Below, one piece after another: positions 43,785-55,977 of a DNA stretch of 64,000 nt; the first letter of the stretch is position 1; every line of letters begins with the position of its first letter. A program made the position numbers and the translations under genes. The DNA is from Hemileia vastatrix (lineage: Eukaryota > Basidiomycota > Pucciniomycetes > Pucciniales > Zaghouaniaceae): NCBI GenBank assembly GCA_030280995.1, contig JASXTE010000017.1:17972998-18036997 (forward strand), written 5' to 3'. The notes beneath the pieces are model-generated. The model had not been told where the DNA came from and did not search any database. It saw only the letters and a program-made list of their open reading frames with translations.

Positions 43785-44277
43785 TGTAAAGGAATGCATT
43801 TGTTCTTTGGTATAAAGCCAATGAACAAGTTAGTAGTGCACAACTTATTCAAATAGATGAGCCAGTTATACCTAATGATAATGATAGGAATAATTAAAGT
43901 TGAGTACAGTAGACTGCAATAAGGATGAGAAAGAATACACACCTGTAAATAGGACGGACTCGCTTGAGGAAGAAAGCAAAGGGAGACTGCGCTTTTTAAC
44001 TCAGAGAGTCTGATCATTTACAGGGGTAAAAATAGAAGTGTAGTTACATAATGTAGGACGCAGGGATACTAAAAATGAGGTGATCATGACTAAAGTATTA
44101 GTTCATATATTCTAGAGTAAGAGTGCATTAGGCAATTAATATGTGATAATATAGTAATTCAGGAGGCAACAAAAATGCAGTCGTATGTAATCTAGAGGGA
44201 AAGAAAAAAAAGGAAAAAAAAGAAACTGTAACACATTGGGAAAAGAAAATAGTGAAAACAAGATGACTATTCTGACA
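43785..44277 (-). repeat. 3' LTR of the Copia element
   Basis: 493 bp, TGTAAAGGAATGC to CTGACA on the + strand; matches the right LTR apart from the extra block in that copy. Confidence 0.9.
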
Positions 44278-44488
44278 CCCTCCCTGCTTGGGGTATTTCT
44301 GAAGAAAGACCACAAGCATTGCAGAAAGTAATCAGAGATTGATTAGGGACAGATTTAGTCAGCCCATCTGCTAACATGTCGGTGGTAGGAGTATAGGGAA
44401 TATATAGATTACCCGCCAGTACTTGTTCACAGAGCCAATAATGTTGAACCTCAATATGTTTAGTGCAAGCTTGGAATATAGGGTTTTT

Positions 44489-46990
44489 TTAAAGGGCAAT
44501 TTCTCCCTGATTGTATCCAAAGATTGTTAGTGGTAGAGGAATGGGTATTGATAGAGAGGTGAATAGAGTCTTGAGCCAGATTCCTTCTTGACTAGAAGAA
44601 GTACAGGAGCGGTATTCAGCTTCTGAAGCAGACAGAGCAACAGTGTGTTGCTTCTTGGATTGCCATGAGATTGCCCAGTTATTGAAGATAAAGACATAAC
44701 CTGAGGTTGATCGTCGGGTTTTGGGACATCCTGCCCAGTCTGCATCAGCAAAGCTTGTTGGATGAGACCAAGAATGGTGACCTATTGGAGTGCATGGGGA
44801 GTTTTCAGAAAAAGTAAGACTCATATCTATAGTTCCAGCCAGATAACAAAGAGTGTGTTTGAATGAGATCCAATGATTTATACCAGGTTCTTCTAGATGT
44901 TGGGATAATTGACTTTCAGAGAAAGCGAGATCAGGTCAGGAACATTTTACTAAGTAATTAAGAGAACAAATTGCGCTTAAATAGTTTTCATTTAATTTAA
45001 TGAAATCTTTTTTCTCTTGGTAATTGGCTGTTGTAATTTGATAATGCGGAAGCATAGGAGTTTTAACTGATTTACAGTCAGACATGTTGTAGTTTTTAAG
45101 TAAATTCAGGATATAAGTAGGCTGTGACAAACTTATTGATTTGTTGGAAATATCTCTTGTGTTCTTTATTCCCAAGAAACAGTTGAGGTTTCCCAAAAAC
45201 TCCATATTGTATTTTTTTTCAATTGCATTTTTGAAGTGAGTGAGGTCTTTACCAAAAACTGCTAGATCGTCAATGTGAAGATACACAAAGTTTGGGTTAT
45301 TGGAGTCAAGGGAGAGAAAAAGACATGGGTCTGCTTCTGATACAACTAACCCTACTGAAGCAAAGAAGGATTTAATTTCTTGAGACCAGCATCGAGGAGA
45401 TTGTTTGAGTCCATAGATGGATTTTTTAGGTTGGAGAATGGGATTGGCTACCTTTGGATCAACACTTACTCCTGCTGGGATTCGCATGTATACTTCTTCA
45501 GATAGGGAACCATGAAGAAATGTGCCTTTGGCATCCATATGCTCCATTTGATAGTTGTGTTCCGCGCAAAGGGCTAATAAGACTTGAAAAGTGGTCAGAC
45601 AACCAGTGGGAGCATAGGTGTCAAAGTAATCAACACCCAGTTTTTGGGAGAAACCTTGAGCACATAGGCATGCTTTGAATTTTGCAATACTTCCATCAAG
45701 ATTTTCTTTTACGGTAAAAACCCAAGTGGAACCAATGGGGTTAATGTTGGGTGTTCTTTCACAAATTTCCCAGACACCATGAGTTTTCATATTGTTGAGC
45801 TCAGCTTCAATGGTATCACTCGAGGAAGAACTGTTTTCACCATTGATTGCCGCAGTATAGTGAGGAGGAATGGTAAAATCACTTTCTAAAGGGAGAGTTG
45901 AGGAGAAAAGAGATTGGTTTGGAGGGCAGCAAGTACAAGAATAGTTTATAGTATTTCGTGGATCAATGTTTGATGAGATTTCCCTAGGTGTAGGGATGGA
46001 TTCAGGAATATAGGGGAATCATTCTGACACTGGAATTCTGTGAGGAAGTTCTGGTTCAGATGTTGGAGTGTTGTTGGGATCTTGAGAATCCATAGGACTG
46101 GTAGGTGGAGTATTGTATGGTAAGGAAGCATTTTGATCAGGAGATAAGGGTGGAATTGATTGTTCTGAAAAAATTTCTTGAATTTAGGGATATGGCAGGG
46201 ATTCAGGTAAATGAGATTTTTTAAGGAAATGATAGGGAAACTGATCTTCATTAAAAACCACATCATGAGAATAAGAGACAACCTGATTATTGGGATTTAG
46301 AAGCCAGTAGGAGCTTAATATTTCATCAAAACCAATAAGAACAAGATGTTGGGAAGCAGAGTCAAATTTATTCTTACTTTTTTGTTTTGGGATTAGAGAA
46401 TAGGTGCTACATCCAAAAGTGCAAAGGTGATTTAGCTTAGGTGAGATGCCATATAATTTCTCATCAGGTGTCAGAATATTTTGGGTAGAAGTAGGTGTCC
46501 AATTATAGAGATACTGCTGTGGTAACAGATTCAGACCAGAGTTCAGGTGAGCAGTTTTCTTGAAAGAGCAAAGCTTTTGCTTTTTCAGTTGTAGTCCAAT
46601 TTCCCCGTTCAGAAACAGGATTTTGCTGTGGGGTGTATGGAGAGGTAACATGCATTTAAATTCCTTCTTCCAATAACAATTCTTTGAATTCACAGTTTAC
46701 AAATTCTCCTCCTCCATCATTTATAATATGGCAAATTTTATAGTTTAGAGACAATTCAATAGATTTTTTAAATTGCATGAAGGTTTTGAATGTATCATCT
46801 TTATGTTTTAATATATATACAAAACAATAAGATGTATAATAATCTGTGAGTTGGTAATAGTAGAGGTTTCCTCCAATAGAAGGAGGATAAATTTTTCAAC
46901 TTAAATCAGCATGGATGTATTCAAGAGAACGCGAGGCTTTGGTTAGCGAGCTGGGAAAAGGAGGATGATGATGTTTTGACTCTATGCAAC
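44489..46990 (-). pseudogene. Copia integrase, RT and RNase H
   Basis: Minus strand, 46,990 downward: integrase core with DGGGEFVNCEF near 46,700 and its C-terminal part at 46,184-46,693 (TPDEKLYGISPKLNHLCTFG); a linker at 45,946-46,281; RT 44,936-45,790 with MDAKGTFLHGSL, PKKSIYGLKQSPRCW and HIDD in place of the family YVDD; RNase H 44,489-44,824 with SFADADWAGCPKTRRSTSGY and ALSASEAEYRS. Stops separate the blocks (for example at 44,933 and near 46,020). The N-terminal half of integrase is interrupted by the Ty3 insertion at 46,996. Confidence 0.88.
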
Positions 46991-46996
46991 ACTCGC

Positions 46997-48087
46997 TGTG
47001 GTCTTCCAACATTGGCAGGGGCCTTTGTTGTGTGATTTGGTGCTGTTTGTGCATGTCTTAATTGACATCTGTTGAGGAATTGGGTATTTTTCTGGTTTTA
47101 TTCTGTGGATATTGGGTCTGCGGGTATGTAGGTACTACCATTGGATAGCCCTGGTTTTTCTCTATATTTCATGTCTTTTAGACATTTTTTCATATTCTAA
47201 GTTTTAAGGGGTCATTTCCTCATTTTTTTATTTAAAAAGATAGCTGTTTAATTTTGTTTTTCATGTTTTACAGGCTAACCTTAAGTCTTAGGGTTAAGTA
47301 CTTAGTACCATTGGATGGGGCTAATTTAGCTCTATATTTCATGTCTCAATGTTGTTATAGTGAAATTCAGTGTTTTAAAGGTTTTAGTAGTTGTAGCTAA
47401 TTTTTCTAAGTAGATTAGGTGTTTTTATTAGTTTTCTGGCTTCAGGGAGGCCAGGCCGCTTTAGGCAGCACCTCGGACGTCGGGCAGCCCGCCTGCCTCT
47501 GTTTTAGAAGGTTGGGGAGCGCTTCTGGAGGGTTTTTATTCAATTTGGCTAGTACAGGTGCCAAATTTGTTGCTGTGCATGGATCTTAGATGGGTGGTAT
47601 GTGTGTACATACTAAAAAGACAGTTTGGGGAAACTTTAATTATCATAAAACCATCTGGTGATTAGATATTGTTTCTCACTCAGTTTTCACTGTTTTTGGG
47701 CCACAATTGGCTTTGTTTGTTGCAAGGTTAGTTCTTCATTTAACTCAACTTTGGAAACTGTTTTCTCTGGTGTAGTCTTGCAAGCTATATCAAGTATTAT
47801 TGCTGTCTCTGGTGTGGATTTGCAGCCTACATCAAGTATCTTTGCTTTCTCTGGTGTGGACATTGGTCTACATTTAAGTTCTTTGGTCTGGTAGTCTGTC
47901 TGTGGACTACTTTCTTGGCTCATCAAGCAGGCAAGTGTGTTGAAAAAAGGGCTTTATAAAACAGGAACCAACTTACTTTAGCAAGTAAATCTCACTCTAT
48001 TTTTCTAAATGGACAGGGGATTTTCTCTCTGGTTTTCTCCAACTCCCTTGTTCAAGGCCTATAGCTAGTACTATAGGATTTTCTACA
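46997..48087 (+). repeat. 5' LTR of Ty3 element 4
   Basis: Begins TGTGGTCTTCCAACATTGG and ends GGATTTTCTACA. It contains two or three diverged copies of a TCTGGTGTGGA..GCCTACATCAAGT repeat (about 47,760-47,870), also present in the right LTR. Confidence 0.9.
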
Positions 48088-48091
48088 TTTC

Positions 48092-48108
48092 TGGCGCCCA
48101 AAGTGGGG
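48092..48108 (+). other. Primer-binding site of element 4
   Basis: TGGCGCCCAAAGTGGGG, four bases after the 5' LTR, starting with the usual TGG. The tRNA was not identified. Confidence 0.75.
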
Positions 48109-48179
48109 TAGAAATTGCTAGTTATTTGGAGTCTCTGTTTTCTTTGGTTGGCTCTTTTTGGTGTTTTGGACTGGAAGAA

Positions 48180-49647
48180 TGGATTCTGGTTCTGCTATTC
48201 CTGTGGTTACTGTCAGTGGGGGGATGGTCCTCCTGCTGTGATGGTTAGGGAGTGTGTTAGGATTAAAACTTGGGATGGTACCAAGTTTAATGGGGAAGAT
48301 GTGAATTGGTTTCTGGAGAAGTATGAAACTGCTGCTGGTGTGGATGGTGCTTCTTACCTGGACATGGTGAAGCAGATTACTTTCTTAATTTGTGATAGGG
48401 CAGTGGAGAAGGAGGTTGTGGCCATGCCTGGCTACAAGAAGTGGGATTGGAAATTGTTGTGTAGGGAGATGGTGGATAGATGGGGTGTCAGGTTCACTAT
48501 GGTGGATCTTAACAAGGTTGTCAGTGAATGGAAATCTTATGGTGGTGTTGGTAACTTGCATAGTTACAGGAAGTTCCTGCTACAGTTTGATCCTGTGGTG
48601 GAATATTTGGTGGAAGTGGAGGAGCTGGCACATGAAAATGCTGCCAAGGATGTTTTTTGGTCTTCCCTGGCTAGAGATGTCAGGATGGATGTGTTGAAGG
48701 AGCTTTCAAGGAAGGAATTGATGAAGACTCTTTCTAATGGGGACCAGAAGTTTCCTGCCTTGGATAAGGTGAAGGAGGCTGTTGAGGCCCATTTAAAGTT
48801 ATTGGCTGTGGGCACCTATCAGGAGGGGTGTGCCAAGTATGTCAGCAAAGTCAGTGAGGCTTTGGCTGAAGAGGAGGTTAGAGTGAAGGAGGAGAAGAAT
48901 ATGGTGCAGGTTCCCAAACAGGAGAGGGACCCAGTGGTGGAGCAGTTGGCTGATCTCACAAAGCAGCTGCATATTTTTGTTCAGGAGGCTAAGAAGGTCA
49001 ATAAGGCACCTTCTCAGCCTAGAGATTTTGATAGGAGGGCTGTTAGGAGTGATCCTTGGGTCTGCTCTTATTGCAGCAGGAAGGGGCACAGGTCCAATGA
49101 TTTTTGGGCATTGAAAAGGGATGTGTCTGAAGGAAAGATGGAATTTGATGGAAGGGTCTTTAAGTTCACTGATGGATCATTTGTGAAGCCCAGTGAGGGG
49201 CAGGCTCCTGTTGATTTGGTCAGGAGAAAGAGTGGTCTCAATCAAAGGAGGCCAAGGTTTGAGGAGATTCCTGATCAGGGGAAGTCTTCTGGTAAGGAGG
49301 ATGAGGATGTCAAGGGAAAGGGGAAGGAGGTTAATAAGGTCTCTTTTTCTACTTCCTTTGGTCGTTTGGAGTTGTATTCTTGTGGTGGGAAGTCAAGTGG
49401 GGAATGCTTGGCTGGTGTTTATGTTGTGGAAGCAGGAAAGGTGGGAAGGCCTAAGAGCAGTTCTCAAACCCAACCAAAGCCAAAGGCTTCAAAGGTGGAT
49501 CCTAAGCTGAGTGCAGCTAGGAAGAAGTACAGCAAAGAGGAGCTGTACAAGATGCAGAAGGGTATAGCTGATATGGGCCCCCCAAGTTTTGGTGAATTGC
49601 ACATGAATGGTGATCCAATGCCAATGGAGGTTGATTCTGACTCTTAG
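48180..49647 (+). CDS. gag: Gag of element 4
   Basis: The likely start is ATG 48,180 (MDSGSAIPVVTVSGG), one base out of frame with the main body, which a length change in the run of six G near 48,220 would explain; the main frame is open from 48,115 and its first internal ATG is 48,242. The body holds a Gag domain (WDGTKFNGEDVNWFLEKYE, then LHSYRKFLLQFDPVVEYLVE) and a zinc knuckle CSYCSRKGHRSND where the last Cys is Phe. Ends at TAG 49,645-49,647. Protease follows in the same frame 12 nt later, so Gag and Pol were probably one frame. Confidence 0.8.
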
Positions 49648-49659
49648 GAGGATGTCCCT

Positions 49660-50412
49660 TTGGCTTCATTGCAAAAGCCTGCTGGAGTTAGAGGTTCTGG
49701 TGAGGGATCTGGTTTGGTTCCTGTTGATGGTAAATCTGTTGGTAGTGCTGGTCCTGAAGAAGCTTCGAGGACCAAAGTGGTGAAGCCAAGGGCTCACTTT
49801 GAAAGGCCAGTAGTTTCTGGTCAAGTTAATGTTATGGACTCTGTCCTGGAAAGGATGAATCAGGGTCAGGTTTCCCTATCTTATGGGGAATTGTATGCTA
49901 TCAGTCTAGGGTTGGCTGATAGGCAAAAAAAGTTGTTGACCAGGAGAAGGGTTTCTTCTGGTGAGGTAGAATACATTTGTGATTCTGCTGAAAAGTTTGG
50001 TGAGGGGTTGGAAACTCATTTTTCTGCTCCTCTGGGATATGTCAATGTCACTCTGAATGGCAGGGAGGCAAGGGCATTGGTGGATTCAGGTTCTAAGATA
50101 AACCTGATTTCTTTGTTTGAGGCAACTCATATGGGCCTCCCCATAAAAACTGGTATTGGTGGGAATTTGAGAGGGATCAGTGGCCATGTCACTGAATTGG
50201 TTGGAACTTCAGAGTTTGTGAAGTTAGATGTTGGTCGAGCCTCAGGGAAGGTTCATTTTTACATTGCTAAAGGTAATGTAAAAGCAGTTTTAGGCGGGCC
50301 ATTCTTGATGGATTTTCAGGCAAGAATCAGTTATCAATTTGATTTGGGAATCAGCTTGGAGTTGACTGGTGAAGATGAAAGGAGACTTCACATGAGGTTA
50401 TCATCCCCTTGA
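49660..50412 (+). CDS. Retropepsin domain of element 4
   Basis: In frame with gag after a TAG. The aspartic protease core lies near residues 125-220: GYVNVTLNGREARALVDSGS with catalytic DSG, then AVLGGPFLMDF with the late LGG-type loop. Ends at TGA 50,410. Cleaves the polyprotein in the virus-like particle. The stretch to RT (50,413-51,275) is frameshifted and partly duplicated. Confidence 0.8.
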   Translation: MASLQKPAGVRGSGEGSGLVPVDGKSVGSAGPEEASRTKVVKPRAHFERPVVSGQVNVMDSVLERMNQGQVSLSYGELYAISLGLADRQKKLLTRRRVSSGEVEYICDSAEKFGEGLETHFSAPLGYVNVTLNGREARALVDSGSKINLISLFEATHMGLPIKTGIGGNLRGISGHVTELVGTSEFVKLDVGRASGKVHFYIAKGNVKAVLGGPFLMDFQARISYQFDLGISLELTGEDERRLHMRLSSP

Positions 50413-50808
50413 GAGGATGGTTGGGAGACCAGGCCTGGTTTATTTTCAATGTGCCAGTGCATGGATTGTTGCAGGAGAAGGAAAGAAGCTTGTGCCACCT
50501 CTTGTTTTCTGGAGTGTGGCTCAGGCTCTATTGAGAGTCTGTCTTTTTTAGAGTAATGAGGGCTGATCACCCTAGTGCTACAACCTCTCCCCAAGATGAG
50601 GAAATCCCAGGTTGTAGTAGGTCAGCTCCCTTGGAGATATATCATGTGGATTTTCAAATTTCTTTTTTTAATGTTTCTCTTCTCTGCAAGTATTCTTCAA
50701 GTTTTTTATCAAGTCTCTGTTCTCTCTCAAGATTCTCAATTATTTTTAATTCAAGATTAAGAAAGAAGATTGGTTATATATCTTTATTGAAAGATATGCA
50801 GAAAATTT

Positions 50809-51366
50809 TTGGAGTGGTGAGATTGGGGTCTAAAAGTAAGTCCTCCCAATTTTGCCCGCTAGGGTTTCTTCTACACCTTTCAAAAACATTACCTTGGCCA
50901 CACATGTGAGCATTGGGGTAACCCCAGGTTATTTTTGTAGGACAGAAGAAAACTCAAGAAAAGAAGATAAAAATTTTAAGATAATTCAAGAAAATCAAGA
51001 AAAAAAATCTGAAGATAATGAAGAAAGAAGATCATCAAGATCAATTTTTGGGCCTCCAGCATGAGGTTAAACTGCAGAAAATTATAAAGAAAGAAGATCA
51101 TCAAGATCAATTTTTGGGCCTCCAGCATAAGGATAAACTGCACAATTTTAAAAGAGTTGATTCTGAAGATGAATCAAGATTTGATGATTTGGAAGACGGA
51201 AGTGAAGATGAAGATTTGGTATAGCGGAAAAGTTCTGGAGTGGTGAGATTGGGGTCTAAAAGTTAGTCCTCCCAATTGTGCACCGCTAGGGTTTCTTCAA
51301 CACCTTTCAAAAACATTACCTTGGCCACACATGTGAGCAATGGGGAAACCCTTGGTTTTTATTCCA
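50809..51366 (+). repeat. Duplications between protease and RT of element 4
   Basis: A block of about 130 bp (GGAGTGGTGAGATTGGGGTC to the region after CATTACCTTGGCCACACATG) occurs at 50,809-50,940 and 51,232-51,365. Between them is a 66-bp tandem duplication encoding KKEDHQDQFLGLQH twice (51,018-51,150). Confidence 0.8.
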
Positions 51367-53246
51367 GGTCTGGTGGTGAAGATTTCCTAAAGATCCCTCA
51401 AGTTGAAGGTGGAGCGGCAAAGTATAAGAAGGTAGTGCAGAAGATTAGGCCTGTGGGTTTGAATCCACCCTTGAAGAGACCTCCTTTGTCAAGAGATCTG
51501 TACTGTACTCCTTTGGTGAAGAATCCTACAGAATTTTTAGAGACGGCTAGGGTGACTGTGGAAAGGTTAAAAGTTGTTAATTTTGGTCCTTATGGGTGGT
51601 TGTCAGAAGAAGAAAAGAAGTTGTTGTTGCACGTTATTGTGCTAAGGGAAAAAGCTGTGGCTTTTGTTGAAGAGGAAAGGGGTGTGTTGAAGCACTCTTA
51701 TAAGGAACCTTACTTGATTCCTGTGGTTTGTCATGAACCTTGGCAAATAAAACCTATTCCTATTCCAGCTGCTATCAGAGAGGATTTTGTTGAGATTTTT
51801 AGGGAAAGAGTCAGGACTGGGTTATACAAACAATTGACATCCAGTTACTCAAGTCCGGTTTTCTGTGTAAAGAAGCAGAATGGAAAGTTGAGGGTGGTTC
51901 ATGATCTTAGAGCCTTGAATAGAGTCACTATCAAGGATGCTGGTATGCCACCAAGTGCAGAGGATTTTGTTGAAGCTTTTTCTGGAAGGGTGTGTTATGG
52001 TTTGGGTGATATTATGGGTGGTTATGATGAGAGGGAACTTCATATGGATTCAAGGCCTCTCAAAACTTTTGAGACTCCTTTGGGAAGATTTAAACTCACT
52101 AGGTAGCCTCAAGGAGCAACTAATTCAGTGGCGGTATATCAAGCACAGATGGCTTGGATTTTGCAGGATGAGGTTCCTACTCATGTTGGTATTTTTATTG
52201 ATGATGGTGGAATTAAAGGACCATTCACTGATTATAATAATGAGGTGTTAGCGGAGAACCCTGGCATAAGGAGATTTGTTTGGTAATATGCAATAACTCT
52301 AGAGAGAGTGTTGTCTAGGATTAAAGAGGCTGGTTTGACAATTTCAGGGTCAAAATTCTGTTTTTGTGTTCCTGCTTTGGAAATTCTGGGTCATGTAGTA
52401 TGTAAAGAGGGAAGGATTATGGCAAAGAAGAAGATTTATAAAATCCAGTCATGGCCGAGGCCTAAAAATACTACTGAAGTCAGGGGATTTTTGGGTGTAT
52501 GTGTATATTTCAGGATTTTTATTAAGGATTTTTCTTTGTTGGCTTCACCTTTAAGGAGGTTGACCAGGAAAGATGCAGATTGGGAATGGACTGAAGAGTG
52601 TGAAGAGGCTTTTCAGAAGTTAAAAAGGGTTGTTGGTGAAGATATTAGTCTTCATAAGTTGGATTATGGCGTTGGTGCTGGAAAAATTTATCTGGCAGTG
52701 GACTCAAGCTATATTGCTGCTGGTGCTGTTTTGTCTCAGGAGGATAAGACTGGGAGGGTCAGGCCAGTAAGATATGAGTCTGTGGTGTTTAATGATGTGG
52801 AATCTAGGTATTCTCAACATAAATTGGAATTGTGTGGTGTAGCAAAAATTTTAAAGAAGCTACAGACTGTTTTGTGGGGGCAGCTTTTTGAGCTGCAGGT
52901 GGATGCAAAATCTTTAGCTCAGATGATCAATACACATAGTCTTCCACATGCTCCAATGACTATGTGGGTGGTGTTTATTCAACATTTTTCTTTTGACCTG
53001 GTGCACAAGCCAGGTAAAACTTTTACAATGCCAGATGGATTGTCAAGAAGACCCCCCACAGATGAAGATTCTAAGGCTGAAGAGTTTGATGAAGATGTTC
53101 CAGTGGTTAGGGCCAGCACTGAGGGTGCTGAAGATTTTTCTGACCTCCCCCAAGAGGCTAAACTGGCTGGATCTGATCTTGATTCTGGTGATCAGGATTT
53201 TTTGTTGATGAAGATGGAGTTGTTGTTTGGGACAGCTCAAAATTGA
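51276..53246 (+). pseudogene. pol: RT and RNase H of element 4
   Basis: RT core: VKKQNGKLRVVHDLRALNRV, GYDERELHMDSRPL, a TAG at 52,104 before PQGATNSVAVYQ, FIDDGG as catalytic box, a TAA near 52,284, LEILGHVVCKEGRI. RNase H: IYLAVDSSYIAAGAVLSQED and SQHKLELCGVAKILK. Then a tail rich in Asp/Glu. A one-base shift at about 53,225-53,243 moves to the integrase frame. Three interruptions in about 650 codons mean this copy is inactive, though the domains are well preserved. Confidence 0.85.
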
Positions 53247-54706
53247 AAAAGGGTGTTTTTGTTAGTGAACTGGATTCTCACAAGGTTCAGTGGAAAGAGA
53301 AGGACATGCTAAAATTTAAATATTGGTGTCCTGGTTGGGCTGGTCAATTGGCTCATGTTCACACTGGTGATTTTGATGACAGAGTTGTACCCTTGGATGT
53401 TGTTTTGTTGTATTTTGAAGATGAGACCTGGGGTCAGTCTGGGTTTTATTTTATTTTGGTGGAATATCTGTTGACCTTTGAGAGGCCAGATAGTTGTGAT
53501 GATGATACTTGGTTGGCAATTAAGAATAAGAGTCCTGGATTTTATGTGTCAGGAAGAAGGTTGATGAGGATAAGGCATCCTAATCCTCAAGTTGTGGTAA
53601 CTCAGAAGAAGGGTCAAGAAGTTGTGTTGAAGTCTTTGCATGAAGACTTTGGTCATAGAGGCTTTGGGGAGACTTATAGAAGAGTAGCTGAAAAATTTTG
53701 GTGGCCAGGTATGAAGTTGGCTGTGCAGGGTTGGGTTCAATCTTGTGAAGAATGTCAAAGAAGAAGTCACTTGAAACCTAAAGAGTTCAGTCGTGCTACT
53801 GGTGAAACAACTGTTTTTGGAAGAGTCAGTCTGGATGCTGTCCATATTAAAGAGGGCAGGTATAAATACTGAATTGTTGCCAGGTATGATTTGTTGGGTT
53901 GGGCTGAGGCAGTGCCTCTGGTTAATTTGTCTGCCAAGAATGTGGCAGAGGTTTTGAAGAAGGAGTGGATTTATAGGTATGGGTTTATGAAGTTGGTGAC
54001 TGTTGATGGTGGGCCAGAGTTTGGTGCCAAATTTAAAGAAGCTGTGGCTAGTGTTGGTTCTAAAGATAGAGTGGCTACACCTTATTATCCTGAAGCTGAA
54101 GGCATGGTTGAAAGAGGCCATCAAGTTATCAAGAATGCTTTGGTAAAGATGTGTGGGGATAGTGCTGAAAAGTGGAGGCATTATTTATCCTTGGTGTTAT
54201 TTGCTGATAGGGTCACTGTGAAGAGGACAACTGGCTATTCTCCTTATGAGTTAATGTTTGGTCAGAAAGCTGTTTTACCAGTGGACTTGGAAGCTGTCTC
54301 TTATCTTGGAATTGATTGGGATGATGTGCACTCAACGGAAGAATTGCTCTGTGCCAGGATGCAACTGTTGGAATGTAGAGAGAAATGTCAAGAGAAGGCA
54401 TACTCTAGAATGATGAAGATTAAGAATCAATCAGTCAGGTACTGGGACAAGAAGTTGGCTCATAGACTCAGGAATCCCTTGAAACCTGGTTGTTTGGTTT
54501 TGGTGTATAATAGAAGTTTGGAGAGTCAGTGGGGAAAAATGTTTGCTGACAGATGGAATGGACCTTACAGAGTCAGATCTCAGGCGTCTGGAGGTTCTTA
54601 TGTTTTGGAAGAGTTGTATGGTGCAGGCTTGAAAAAGATAGTGGCTGCAGACCAGGTGAAGAGGTTCTATCCCAGAGGCACTAGGCATGAAGAATATTGT
54701 CTCTGA
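53243..54706 (+). pseudogene. pol: Integrase of element 4
   Basis: Zinc-binding H2C2 region in HEDFGHRGFGETYRRVAEKF and CEECQRRS (53,640-53,765); catalytic D in LDAVHIKEG, TGA at 53,870 where Trp is expected, D in VTVDGGPEFGAKF, E in PEAEGMVERGHQV; C-terminal region ends RVRSQASGGSYVLEEL and a basic tail at 54,706. No chromodomain seen, unlike elements 1-3. Apart from the single stop the core is complete. Confidence 0.85.
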
Positions 54707-54739
54707 AATGAGGATAAACTATAGAACATTCCTTGAATT

Positions 54740-55250
54740 TTAGATTTTTGGTGTTGCAGAGCAACTTTTGTGTTGGAAACTTTTTGTTAGAAGGCACCCA
54801 TGGGTGGGGCTTCTAGATTTGATCTTGGAAATTGTAGGGGTAACTGATGGGCTGGCTGCTCTATCAACAGTTACCCCAGATTGTCTGTTTCCAACCATTT
54901 CTCTTAATTTGGTTGAACCCTAGTATTGGTTTCTTTTCACAGGTTCTAGTCCTCTATGACTTTAAACTGGAAATTCCTCTGGTTTTCATGTGCTGGTCTC
55001 TTCACTCTTATTGGTTTTGGTTTTTTTTGTGTTGGATGTTGTGTTTTTGTTAGAAGGTACCCAGGGGGGGCTTCTAGATTTTATTTTTGCAAGTGTGGGG
55101 TTAACTGAAGAGCTGGCTGCTCTGTAGAACAGTTACCCCAGAATGTCTGTCTCAAGTCTTTTGTTTGTTCCAGTTGAATTCTAGTTCTGTTGTTTATTAT
55201 TCAGGTTTCAAGTCCACTATGACTTTAAAGTGGTTTGGGACTGGCTTCTT
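54740..55250 (+). repeat. Two copies of a hairpin repeat downstream of integrase
   Basis: Each unit carries TTAGAAGGYACCCA and GGGGCTTCTAGATTT, then an inverted repeat and ATGACTTTAAA. Hairpins: 54,837-54,877 (GGGGTAACTG with CAGTTACCCC) and 55,097-55,139 (GGGGTTAACTG with CAGTTACCCC). A third unit lies at 57,835-58,010. Confidence 0.75.
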
Positions 55251-55499
55251 TATCTTTGGTTCTTTTGGATTGGCGGTGGATCACTGGTGGTCTCCCATCA
55301 TTTTTACTTATTGGAGGGAGCCCACCCAGTGATCATTTCTATGGACCGGACTTTCTCTTATTGGACCATCTATGGAGCTGGACTGTCTTTGATTTTGTAG
55401 TTATGTTTTTGCTAGATAGTAGTTTCAGATTATTTTCTTTTTTCTCTTTTTTTGTTTTAATTTTTTATGGGGGTTGTTAAAATTATAAAATCAAAAAAA

Positions 55500-55870
55500 T
55501 AGGGTGTTAGCACATCAGAGTCACCTGGATGTGGGCAAGCATTGGTGGGGAGAGGCTCATCAATTGGCTGGGCAATGCTATTTTATCATTTAGTTTATTT
55601 TATTTTTTATTTTCATTAATTTCATTTTTTATTTTTTTTATTCTCATTATTACCCTTAATTTATGTTTCTTATTTCAAATTTTTTAAATTTTTTAAGGTG
55701 TATCCACATCAAGGTGCACTTGGATGTGGGCAAGGTATCAGGGGATCAGCTCATCAATTGGCTGGGGGATACCATTTGTATTATTTTGTATCTTTTATTT
55801 TATTTCATTTATTTTTATTTTATTTTATTTATCAATTTTTAATTTTAGTATATTAGTAGATTAAAAATAT
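55500..55870 (+). repeat. Tandem duplication, about 190-bp unit
   Basis: ACCTGGATGTGGGCAAGC...CTCATCAATTGGCTGGG occurs at 55,523-55,580 and again at 55,708-55,770, each followed by a T-rich tract of TTTATTTTATTT. An (AT)n run closes the region at about 55,868-55,883. Confidence 0.65.
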
Positions 55871-55977
55871 ATATATATATATATTAGAATTCATAGTTAT
55901 TAATTGTTTTTTTATTATTTATTTATTATTATGTTTCTAATCTTTTTTTCAGGAGCTCATTGTCTGGATGATGAAGA

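Noticed and set aside
52104..53872. RIP-like C-to-T mutation as the cause of stops in element 4
   Set aside because: The stops do not share one substitution type: TGG to TGA fits at 53,870, but the stop near 52,284 is better explained by GAA to TAA.
53549..54181. 210-codon minus strand frame
   Set aside because: Exactly antisense to the integrase, which has catalytic motifs and family similarity.
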